A DNA stretch of 64,000 nt from Rebecca billardiae RCC1528 (Eukaryota; Haptophyta). Under the pieces are notes generated by a model, which saw nothing but the letters and a program-made list of their open reading frames with translations, did no database searches and was not told where the DNA came from. How positions within the stretch are numbered: position 1 is the stretch's first letter; each line of letters starts with the position of its first letter. The stretch lies in contig OZ251224.1 of NCBI GenBank assembly GCA_965240325.2, forward strand, positions 3,906,001 through 3,970,000, written 5' to 3'. The translations under genes and the position numbers were made by a program. Below are positions 9,237 through 18,040 of this stretch, in pieces.

Positions 9237-10910
9237 TCATGATGCGCTGATGGCATCTGACGTTGCGGCTGGCGTCGTCGGGCCCGGCCCGCAAGCAGTG
9301 CCTCCACCATTCGCCGTGCACTGCGTGCAGGTCCGCCGGCCTGCGCCCAGTCGTCGCCACTGCGACTTGGAGAAGTACTGCTTAGGCTGGAGCTCGCCGC
9401 AGCTGCGGCACGTGTCCGCCGCTGTCGAGGCAGTGGGCACGGGTGGCGCCGTTTCCCTCGCGCCTGCGGTCACGTCGTCGCGCTGTGCCGATTCCACCGT
9501 GCCAGCCGGGCGCGCACCGCCGTGGGCGCCGTTGCCAGCCGCCGGGATGGCAGCTTGGCTCTCGCCACTGCGAGTGGCCGTGCCGCTGCTCGCCGCCGCC
9601 GCCGCAGGCTGGCCAGCGCGCGTCGCACGCTCGGCCCCGGCCTCGGCGGCATGCTCGTGCGAGGCGCTCGTCGTGCCGCTCTCCGCGTCCACGCTGTCCG
9701 CGCCCGCCGCGTCGCGCACGCGCCTGGGCACCTCGTGCTGGTGCAACACGCCCCAGTACTGCCTGTGCACGCGGCACACCGCGTTGAGCGTGTGCTGGCA
9801 CGCGCGCGCGACCTGCAGCGCGGCGTGCGCGGCGTGCTCGTCGGCGTGGTGCGCCTCCGGCAGCGTGACGGGCGTGTCCGGCTCGATCAGCGCGCGCAGG
9901 ACCGCGGCCACCCCGATCGCCGTCGTGTGCAGCCGGTACCCGCCCTCGAGCGCGCACACCAGCCGCCCGCCTGCCAGCTTCTGCAGCTCGTGCGTCATGT
10001 GCGCGTACGCGGCCGGCGTGAGGCTCATCTCGCCGAGCGGGTCGCCGCGCGACGCGTCGAAGCCCGCCGAGACGAGCACGAGCTGCGGCTCGAACTGCTT
10101 CGCCACGGGCATCACGATCTGCTCGAACGCCGCGCGGTACTCCTCGTTGCCCATGCCGGTGCGCCTCCAGGGGATGTTGAGGCTGAACCCTCGGCCCGCG
10201 TCCACGCCGATCGAGGTGGCGTCGCCCGTGCGCGGGTAGAAGCCCTTGGTGAAGCGGTGCAGCGAGACGTACATGATGCCAGGGTCGTCGGCGAGCAGCG
10301 CCTCCGTGCCGTTGCCGTGGTGCACGTCCCAGTCCACGATCAGCACGCGCCGCATGCCGAGCTGCCGCTGCGCGAAGCGCGCCGCCATCGCGAGGTTGTT
10401 GAGGAAGCAGAAGCCCTGCATACTTGAGTGGCCCGCGTGGTGGCCGGGTGGCCGGACAAGGGCGAACCCTGCGCGCAGCGATCCCGCGCACACGCGCTCG
10501 ACTAGCGCGAGCAGGCCGCCCGCCGCGAGCCGCGCAGAGTTGGCGGTGTGCTCGTTCGAGTCCATGTTGGCCGCGGTGAGCGGCGCATTGGGCAGGTCGA
10601 GCAGCTGCTCCCAGTGGCGCTCGGAATGGACGAGGAGGGCCTCAGATCGCGTGCAGGGCCGCGCAGCCACGCGCTCGCACTCCGCCGGCAGCTTCGCTCC
10701 CTCCAGGTAGCGCATGATTGCGGTGAGTCGGTCGGGGCGCTCGAGGCCGCAGACCGCGTGCTCGAGCATCGCGTCGTCGTACACCAGGCCGCATGCAAAG
10801 CGCGTGCCGCGGCGTGGGGAGGCTGGTGAGTGAGCTACCGATGAGCTCGCATCCGACGACCGCGCGACCGGCGGGTCGTCGCCGCCCTCGTCGCGCAAGG
10901 CGGAGAACAT
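9237..10910 (-). CDS. Class II-like histone deacetylase with C-terminal Stc1-like zinc motif
   Basis: A 557-residue frame if it starts at MFSALRDEGG (10910); the frame is open further upstream without recognisable content. The deacetylase domain occupies about residues 35-350: active-site His pair in RPPGHHAGHS, zinc ligands in VDWDVHHGNGTEAL, second Asp in SAGFDASRGDPLGEM, and the LEGGY loop. It resembles class II (HDAC6/10, plant HDA5/15-like) enzymes, which remove acetyl groups from histone or other lysines. A low-complexity Ala/Ser/Thr linker is followed near the C-terminus by CRSCGELQPKQYFSKSQWRR and a later CTQC pair, a C-x2-C...FSKSQ...C-x2-C pattern like the Stc1-type finger. The fusion is unusual. 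HDAC call is secure; the finger assignment is tentative. Confidence 0.88.
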   Translation of the reverse strand: MFSALRDEGGDDPPVARSSDASSSVAHSPASPRRGTRFACGLVYDDAMLEHAVCGLERPDRLTAIMRYLEGAKLPAECERVAARPCTRSEALLVHSERHWEQLLDLPNAPLTAANMDSNEHTANSARLAAGGLLALVERVCAGSLRAGFALVRPPGHHAGHSSMQGFCFLNNLAMAARFAQRQLGMRRVLIVDWDVHHGNGTEALLADDPGIMYVSLHRFTKGFYPRTGDATSIGVDAGRGFSLNIPWRRTGMGNEEYRAAFEQIVMPVAKQFEPQLVLVSAGFDASRGDPLGEMSLTPAAYAHMTHELQKLAGGRLVCALEGGYRLHTTAIGVAAVLRALIEPDTPVTLPEAHHADEHAAHAALQVARACQHTLNAVCRVHRQYWGVLHQHEVPRRVRDAAGADSVDAESGTTSASHEHAAEAGAERATRAGQPAAAAASSGTATRSGESQAAIPAAGNGAHGGARPAGTVESAQRDDVTAGARETAPPVPTASTAADTCRSCGELQPKQYFSKSQWRRLGAGRRTCTQCTANGGGTACGPGPTTPAATSDAISAS

Positions 10911-11408
10911 GCGCCGCCGCGCCGCTCGCGCCCGATTGCCCCGGACCGTGGTCTTGAAGCTGTCTGGTACTCTCCTCCGGACTGCGCCGCCATCGTGACT
11001 CGGCGGGCACAGCCCGTCTGGGGTTAACCTCACAGGCCGCGGTGGAGCACCGGACTGGGCGTGGACGCCCACCTTGTGATCGACCCGTCGCCGCGGGAGT
11101 GAGCGGTGCGCGTGGAGCCGGCGCGCTCGGGCCTGCGCGGCATGCCGAACGGCCGGTCCAGGAAGCGCGACTTGCCCACACCACCACGTAAGTGCTCCAC
11201 CGCACTCGCCCTGCCCGCACGCGAGGCACGCGTGCACGATTGCCGTGTTTGCGGGCGCGTGCACGTCAGGGGCTGCGTGCGCCCGAATGGCATGGAATGG
11301 CATGCCCGGAGGGGCGTAGTCCGATGGTACTTGCGGCATACCATCGGCCAAACGTAGGCTGCGCTTGGCCGGCCTTGGCCATGGTGTGCTCATGCGTGAG
11401 CACTGCAA

Positions 11409-13863
11409 GCCCTATCTCACACTGTCCCTATGTGCCCTGCTCGCACGCGCGCAGCCCCTGTCGGCGGTGTGTGAAGCACGGTGCCCGCGGAGATCTCTCC
11501 CGGGGCTCCCTCTGACGTGCTCTTGCCAGTGGCCCAGCGTGTCAGGCGCGTGGAATGGCAGCTGCGGTTGCGCGCGCAGTCGCACGACCTCATGCGGCTG
11601 CTGAGGTGAGCGAGCTTAGCGCTGCTGCGGCTGATGGCCTGCATGGGCGTGCGTTGTTCTGCTGGCGGCACGCGATCGATGCCGGAGCGTCGATGCGGCA
11701 GCCCACGATAAGCTCCAGCCGAGACTTGAAAAGGTTGGCATCGACTGGCAGACGCTCTGGAGGGTGCCGTGCCGTGGCGGGCGTACTCCACGCCTAGGAG
11801 TGGTCGCGCACAGCTTCTGCGCGACGATGAGCTGAGGCTGCCGCCGGCGAGTCCGCCGCCGCCATTGCGGCTGCTTGGCTTTCCAGCCGTGATGTCTGTG
11901 CCAGGCGGGTAGGCAGGTCTCCAGTCTGCATCGCCTCAAGCAGACGTCTCACTATCTAACGCCTCAGCTGCTCGTCTGGCGGCGCCGCCGCCCGACTGTG
12001 GCAGTGTGCGGGCCACCGCGGCGTTACCAGTGCGCGCCTGCCGCAGCCAGTGCTGAGTGCCCTGGCCCGGGCCCCGGGGTCGGGTCGCGAAGGCGGTCTC
12101 GTAGGAGACGATATAGCGCCCGGCGTTGAAGGAGAGTTGTGTGCGCGCCATGTAGTAGTAGCGCTGCCAGACGACTGTGTAGGACCGGCGCGCGAATCAT
12201 CCGATCTGAATCTTATCACCGGCTGGCGGCGGCAGCGGATAGTAACATAGTTTATATTAGTCAGTTACCGTCAGTCTCAATGATGTTACACGATCCGAAG
12301 CGGGCGCGGCGTCGGTCACCGATCAGCCTCACTAAGCAGTCTCTGCTTACTCACTGTAGTCCAGTCACTATAGTCCGAGTGTCCGCCGCGATCTGGCACT
12401 ACGAGCCACGACCGTCTGACAGAGAGTCAGAGTGGTAGTACACGGCCCCAAGGGCGGGTCGGCTCAGTAGTAGCTAAGGCACGGTGATATAGGCTTAGCA
12501 GCGGTCGCAGCCACGAAGGCTATCAGCGTTGGCAGCATCAGCACCAGATCATCCGCGCAGGCCTGGCCAGCATCACTCACATCAGCTGTCAGCAACTGCG
12601 CACCACTGCTATACGGAATACGGTGGCGCTTCGCGCGGCCCGCACAGACGTGAGACGGCCCCGAGTCGCAGGGCGGCAGGCTGACGCGCGCGCCGCGTCG
12701 CCTACCGCGTACTCGTAGGCATTGTACTGATGTGCACTGGCCTCCACGTCGCCGCCACACTCAATCTCATAGTAGGACCGTCGTCGGCCTGTTACCGCTC
12801 ACCGCAGTCATCCACTGCTTGAGACCGGTGCCAGCCTGGCGTGTCGCCCGGCGCGCGGCCCCGGAGGCCAGTACGGCCAGCCTTGCCGACCTGGCACGGT
12901 GATGACGACTCGTTGTATAGCCGGGCAGCACGGCTCAGCACTCGACGCAAGCACGCTGAAGTCCGTGGCCGAAGTCGACCTAGGCTGGTCGTGAGTAGTG
13001 GCGTCTCGCGAGTGATGAGAGACGACGAATGCGTCAAGCTTCCGAGACTGACGACCCGTTCGACGAGGGGCGAGCCAGCTAGCGGTGCTAAGCTTGCCCA
13101 CGGCCATGGTGCCACCGCGCGAGAGAGCATGCTGCTGCTGATGGAGGGCTCGTTATCTGAGGCACCGTGTGATGAATGAAACATCACCGCACAGGCCACG
13201 ACCACAGTCGGCTGCGGGCAAGTTCCAGCTGACAGCCACGAGGGGATTGGCTGTCGTGAAGCTGGTGGTTGGCACCGGGCGAAGACCAGTAACGTGCCTA
13301 CTGCAGTCTTCTGGCTCCATCGCAGGGACTCGGGCAGAGCAGGTGTCCAGAGTTTGAGCAACACCGCCGGGGCAGCCGCCGATCATGTTGCAGTGGGTGG
13401 AGCACAACTGAGGGGTTGCGAGCGCGCGTGGCGCGTGAGGGCGAATGCACACGAGGGAAATATCCGCTAAGTGAGCTCCGACTGGCCAACCGTATCTACC
13501 AGCCACTCGAAACACGCCGCGCGCCCGAAACCCCCGTGGTCCAGCCACCCGGTGCCCTTTCGGGGCAGGCACAGCCCAAACGGTTCATGTGCGTGCAGAA
13601 CGGGCGTGGCGAGTGCACAACCAGCCGCGAGCGCTCACCTGCTCGCACTCCCTCCTCCGTATGGTCTTACCGAGTGCTCCGCTCAGCGACGCCCTCGAAC
13701 GGGGTCACACGGCTCCGCCGCGCGACCAGCCCAGAGGCGCACGCGACACGAGGGGAGGGCCTCGCCGGCTCTCCATCAGCCGCGGCTCCCGAAGTGCCCT
13801 CCCCTCCGCTCCCGGACTCTGTGAGGTCCAGCCCAGCCGCACTCGCGTGATGAAGCGAGTGCG
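11409..13863. other. 2.4-kb region without recognised genes
   Basis: Many short ORFs on both strands (longest about 190 codons at 12792-13364, minus) show no recognisable motif, hydrophobic pattern or splice-linked continuity. Composition is slightly less GC-rich than the genes. A poorly conserved multi-exon gene cannot be excluded. Confidence 0.4.
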
Positions 13864-14682
13864 ATGGCGGAGAGTACCAGCCAGGTCTTGAAGGTCGGTC
13901 CGGGAAAATCGGCACAAGGGTTTGCCACATCACTCGCGGGCACGATGACGACGGCGGCCATCACTCGCGGGCTCGTGTTGGCCAGCGTTGCGATGGCGTG
14001 CAAGACGCATGCAGCCGCGCACATCCCGAACTCGCTCCGTCCCGCGTCCGTGATGCGAGGGCCTGCGATTAGCCGCGCGCGCGCGCGCGTCGAGATGGGC
14101 CCACCCCTGCCATCAGAGCCGGTCGGCATGGCGCGTGGAGACGGCGGGCCCGTGGTGGAAGTGTTCCTCGACCTGGCCTGCCCGTTCTCAGTGAAAAGCT
14201 ACAAAACTATCCGCACACTGCCGCCGTCGGCCGCCACCGTGATCATCCACCAGGTGCCACAGCCGTGGCACCCGCACTCAACGCTGCTTCACGAGGCTGC
14301 GCTGGCCGTGCGGCAGCTCGCGCCTGAGCGCTGTTTCGACTTTTTCGGCGCTCTGTGCGATGCGTTTGACCAGTACACGGAGGATAAGCTCGTTGACGAG
14401 ACGCGCGCGCAGACGATGCTTCGGCTGTGCGCCCTGGCCGAGGAGAAGGTCGGTGTGTCGGCCAAGGCGGTGGAGGAGCTGCTCGAGCACCCGCGCGCTT
14501 CCACGGGCGGGAATGCTGGGTGCAAGATGACGCAGTGGGTGAAGTGGTGCGTCAAGCACCACCGCGCGCGTGGCGTGCACGTCACGCCGACGGTGTTCGT
14601 GCATGGCATCCAGGCACCACAAATCGACTCCTCCTTGAGCGCTGAAGGCTGGCTCGAGATTCTCCAGGGCCTGCGGCGTTGA
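13864..14682 (+). CDS. Thioredoxin-fold DsbA-like protein
   Basis: The frame encodes up to 272 residues. The conserved part begins near MARGDGGPVVEVFLDLACPF (14128) and runs to the stop: a beta strand, then DLACPFS where a DsbA-type active site sits, a long helical insertion, and the cis-Pro loop HVTPTVFVHG. Only one Cys is present at the active-site position (CPFS, not CxxC), so a dithiol oxidoreductase role is doubtful; a glutathione- or monothiol-type activity or a non-catalytic role is possible. The start is uncertain: the upstream part contains a hydrophobic stretch (TRGLVLASVAMACKTHAAAH) that could be a targeting peptide, or translation may start at 14095 or 14128. No intron is visible. 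Confidence 0.65.
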   Translation: MAESTSQVLKVGPGKSAQGFATSLAGTMTTAAITRGLVLASVAMACKTHAAAHIPNSLRPASVMRGPAISRARARVEMGPPLPSEPVGMARGDGGPVVEVFLDLACPFSVKSYKTIRTLPPSAATVIIHQVPQPWHPHSTLLHEAALAVRQLAPERCFDFFGALCDAFDQYTEDKLVDETRAQTMLRLCALAEEKVGVSAKAVEELLEHPRASTGGNAGCKMTQWVKWCVKHHRARGVHVTPTVFVHGIQAPQIDSSLSAEGWLEILQGLRR

Positions 14683-14966
14683 CGGTAGTGAGTACCGGAC
14701 TTACAACGTGGCCGGCGCCAATTGCTCCAATCAGACAATCAGTGATGACACTACGACGGACACGGAGCGGCCAGTGCGGGGCACCGTTGCAAGTATATAA
14801 TAGCAGCACGGGGCAAAGCCGGCTTCAACAGCACGGAGCTAACGGTGTCACGACCGTTCCGGTCGCAGTGACGACGTGACGCCCGCAGTGAGGCCGTGCA
14901 TGTATTACCGCACGCAGCAGAGCGGGTGGCCCAGCCCCCCAAGCCCTGAGCCGGCTGTTTTGCCTG
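14683..14966. other. Convergent intergenic region
   Basis: 284 bp between two converging genes; no features seen. Confidence 0.5.
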
Positions 14967-16043
14967 TCACGGCGCAGTCTCGATACGCGCGAGCTCTGCT
15001 TGGAGCTCCTGCTCCCACGAGTCCACGTCGTCTGCCGCTTCTGCGCCCGCGCTCGGACTGATGCTGGCAGCGCCGACGTCGGCGGCCGCACTCCCCCTCG
15101 TCCCAGCCCTCACGCTGCCCGCGCCGCCCGCATGTGGCGCGCTGCTGCCCGCGTCTCGCTCGGCCGGCCTGGCCGGCTCCGCTTCCGGGCGCGTCACGGC
15201 GGCCGCGGCCGTGCCCTCCTCGACGGTTGCCACCGGCCGCGTGAGCGAGTCCGCGCACTCGGAGAGCTGCGATCGGTACGCCCCGTCGAGGAGCTCATTC
15301 GAGATCATCTCGAACTGCTCCGACTCTGCCGAGGGCGCGACAATGGACACGACTGAGCCGCCGACCGAGTCCGCAGAGGGCGTGGCTGAGCGCTGCTCGC
15401 GCGCGGCGAGCGCGGCGTGCTCGGCGCCCGCAGGCGCGTGCATCACCGGCGATGCCGCCTCCGGGGGCCCAGCCACGTCCCCGGCGATCACCGCGAGCTG
15501 GTAAAAATAGTTTCTGAAGAATTGCTCCTCTGTTACCCTGCGCGCGCACCCAGCGCACGCGCGCGCGCATACAGCATGCGTCAGGGGGCGCGGCGGCGCG
15601 GTGGATGTGCGGCACCGCGGGATCGCGCCGGCACCACACCGCTTGGGCACGAGCAAGAAGCGCCAGCGCTCGATCTGCTGGTCCTGCTTGAGCAAGCGCA
15701 GCACGATGGGCATTGACGCCTTGAGGTCAAACGAGAAGTCGGTGTCCTCGGGTGGGAGTGTGAGGAAGGCCATGTGGTCCATCGAGAGCTGCTTCATGCG
15801 GGCGATGCGCTCCTCGGGCACGCCTGCACGCTCCCACGGCAGCGCGTCCGCGGCCTCGTCCGCAGCCTCCGCGCTCACTGCCGCGCCCGTCTCGTCTGCG
15901 AGCGGATTCAGCATGTCCACGACCTTCTTGAGGTTTTCCCTCGCATCCGCGTCGCAGAAGCGGGCCTGCTCGGCAAGAAACTCTTCGCGCTGCGTCTGGA
16001 TCTCCTCCTGCAGCTTGGTGAACGTGCTCTGCAGCCACTCCAT
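14967..16043 (-). CDS. BSD-domain protein
   Basis: Two exons, 16043-15640 and 15537-14967, give 324 residues. The N-terminal amphipathic helix (MEWLQSTFTKLQEEIQTQRE) is followed by a BSD domain: DHMAFLTLPPEDTDFSFDL, then WRFLLVPKRVTEEQFFRNYF across the splice junction. The 102-nt intron (GTGTGG...GCGCAG) divides the Arg codon of PKRV and is in-frame without stops, so it can be read through falsely. The C-terminal half is low-complexity, ending in an acidic Trp-containing motif (DDVDSWEQELQAELARIE) common in SYAP1-like BSD proteins. BSD domains occur in TFIIH p62, synapse-associated and DOS2-like proteins; the layout here best fits the SYAP1-like type. Function unknown. Head-to-head with the RING gene. 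Confidence 0.8.
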   Translation of the reverse strand: MEWLQSTFTKLQEEIQTQREEFLAEQARFCDADARENLKKVVDMLNPLADETGAAVSAEAADEAADALPWERAGVPEERIARMKQLSMDHMAFLTLPPEDTDFSFDLKASMPIVLRLLKQDQQIERWRFLLVPKRCGAGAIPRCRTSTAPPRPLTHAVCARACAGCARRVTEEQFFRNYFYQLAVIAGDVAGPPEAASPVMHAPAGAEHAALAAREQRSATPSADSVGGSVVSIVAPSAESEQFEMISNELLDGAYRSQLSECADSLTRPVATVEEGTAAAAVTRPEAEPARPAERDAGSSAPHAGGAGSVRAGTRGSAAADVGAASISPSAGAEAADDVDSWEQELQAELARIETAP

Positions 16044-16136
16044 CGCTGCCGGTGCGCGCGCTTCCTAACAACACGCTCCCCGCCGTCCGCGCCCTGTTGT
16101 TCCACACGGACAGGGCTGCCGTCCAGCCGTGGCACA
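16044..16136. promoter_or_regulatory. 93-bp shared intergenic region, BSD gene / RING gene
   Basis: Divergent start codons are separated by 93 bp, too short for two independent promoters; a bidirectional promoter is inferred. No TATA element is evident. Confidence 0.45.
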
Positions 16137-17201
16137 ATGGCTGCCGTCCATCCATGGGGGCTGGTCGTAGTGGCGCATGTGGCCAGCACATTTGGCCAGC
16201 GCTGGTCCCGTGGGGTCGTGCTCGTGCTCCTCCTCATGGGCTGTGGTGAGCGCACGCTGCTGCTCACCCACCTCGCCCTCTTCGTCGCATGCATGCTGCC
16301 ATCGGACCTGGCGGACGAGCTGCAACACGCGCCCGGTCGTCCGTGCGCGTGGCTGGCTGTCGCGCGCGCCCTGGGACGATGGATTGAGTACTTTGGCGCT
16401 CTCGCCGTCCTCGCGCTGCTCTGCCCGCTGGTTTTGCGCCTACTGTGCGCCAGTCGCTGGCGCATGCTCGCTGGCAGCGCTCTGAGCTTCGCTCTCTTCG
16501 ACCAGCCCGCCATCCGGCACGACATCGTCGCCCAGATGCTACGCTGGCGCGGGCGACGGCGTGCGCTCCCGAGGGGCTGTCTCGTTGGCATCCTGCTGGC
16601 GCATATGTCCGAGTCTCTTCGCCGCAGACGCGAGCGGCTTCGCGCGCATGGCGTGAGCGCCGCGCGCGCGGCAGCCCCGTTCGTGCTGGCGGGACTTGCA
16701 CTGGTTGCCCTCGCCGCGGCGCTCAACATGCCTGTTGATGCGCTCTCGCAGGCAGCCAAGGGGGCGGAGGACGCGCCCGGCCTCGGTGCGAGGCTCGGCC
16801 GCGCCGTTTGGAGCGCGCTGCGGCGGTGCGCAAGTGCGGCTGCCTTCTGCGCGGCCATCTGCTGGCCGGTGGTGGTGAGCGCGCTCGCCATGGCGATGCT
16901 GCCACTGCGGCTGGAGAGGCGGACGCTGCGCGACGAGGAGCGATCGCCGGAGCCTGAGCGGCTGGCGGCGCTCGAGAGCCTGGAGCGCTTCACGGTCCCC
17001 TGGGCGGCGGTCACTGCCGACGCAGACCCCGTCGGTGCTCATCTCGCGGGCCGCCATCAGTGCGCTGTCTGCCTCGAGGCGCTCGCGCCGTGCGAGGCCG
17101 CGACGCGGCTGCCGTGCGGGCATGCGTTCCACACCGGGTGCATCACGCCGTGGCTGACGGTATGGGCCGTGACATGCCCAACGTGTCGTGCCGGCATTTG
17201 A
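16137..17201 (+). CDS. Multi-pass membrane RING-H2 protein, probable E3 ubiquitin ligase
   Basis: A 354-residue single-exon frame. Several hydrophobic segments (PWGLVVVAHVASTFG, GVVLVLLLMG, EYFGALAVLALLCPLVLRLL, APFVLAGLALVALAAAL and FCAAICWPVVVSALAMAML) predict four to five membrane helices with basic loops. The C-terminus carries a complete RING-H2 finger (CAVCLEAL, then LPCGHAFHTGCI and CPTCRAGI) with C3H2C3 spacing, expected to bind two zincs and recruit an E2. Membrane location suggests organelle or ER quality control, which is inference. The frame extends upstream over the BSD gene but that part is antisense shadow; the ATG at 16137 is chosen because hydrophobic coding character starts there. 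Confidence 0.82.
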   Translation: MAAVHPWGLVVVAHVASTFGQRWSRGVVLVLLLMGCGERTLLLTHLALFVACMLPSDLADELQHAPGRPCAWLAVARALGRWIEYFGALAVLALLCPLVLRLLCASRWRMLAGSALSFALFDQPAIRHDIVAQMLRWRGRRRALPRGCLVGILLAHMSESLRRRRERLRAHGVSAARAAAPFVLAGLALVALAAALNMPVDALSQAAKGAEDAPGLGARLGRAVWSALRRCASAAAFCAAICWPVVVSALAMAMLPLRLERRTLRDEERSPEPERLAALESLERFTVPWAAVTADADPVGAHLAGRHQCAVCLEALAPCEAATRLPCGHAFHTGCITPWLTVWAVTCPTCRAGI

Positions 17202-18040
17202 GTTTGATGCCTGCACGCAGCGCGCTCCGCACGGCAGAGGTCGGGACGACCCGCAGCATGAGCCCGGCATCATGCACGCGCCATTCATTTGGACGCCGCG
17301 CGCTGCTGCACAACTTGACAGCCACAACTGAATTCCGCTGAGCCGCAGGCTGCGAGTGTGGGCTTCTTTGAAACTCGGGCAGCGAATCGGCCGTGCCACT
17401 CAGTACTCGCTCCCATGACTGCTCATCTGCTGCCTGCTCAGGCCCGGAGTCACTCCGCACCGTAGTAGTTGACGCGGGCTGACCGTCGGTGCCAGAGTCC
17501 GTCCGCATGAACTCACTGTGAGGCCGGACCGCCCGGTATTCGGTAACTACACTTTCCACAGCAATCCGCGGATCTGAGACCGTGTCTTGGACTTGAGTCT
17601 TCCGGGGCGGCCGAGCGCGGTGCGGGTGAGTCAGGGTGGCCGATCCGGCCCGCACGGCCGCACTTCGCACTTTCGCCGGACTCCGATCAGACGCGGACCG
17701 ATGACTCGATGTCGTCATGTGACATGTCGATCCGGGCGATACTATAGAGGTCGAGGACGTCGCGAGTCGTCGTCGAATATCCTTCCGAATCGGCCAACGG
17801 TGGGCGGTGCCATTTCCCCGAACACGGTTGGCTGTACTTGTAGTTGTGAAGCTATGATTGGCTGCCGCACGTGTGCAGCAAGTGGCGGTCTTTTTCCTTA
17901 CAGCAGTATTTGACGGCCGTGGTGCGCGCGCCGAGGTTCGACGAATCCCGAACTCCCCTCGGCCGCGCTGCGAGCTCGGCCGCGACGCTCGTTCGGGACC
18001 ACCCACGGCCGGCTCAAGCCGCCGACGCACGACAGGCATC
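17202..18040. other. Intergenic region upstream of the TPP-enzyme gene
   Basis: No independent gene is recognised. From 17858 it is in frame with the TPP enzyme, so up to 61 extra N-terminal residues (possibly a targeting extension starting MAAARVQQVAVFFL) cannot be excluded. Confidence 0.45.
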
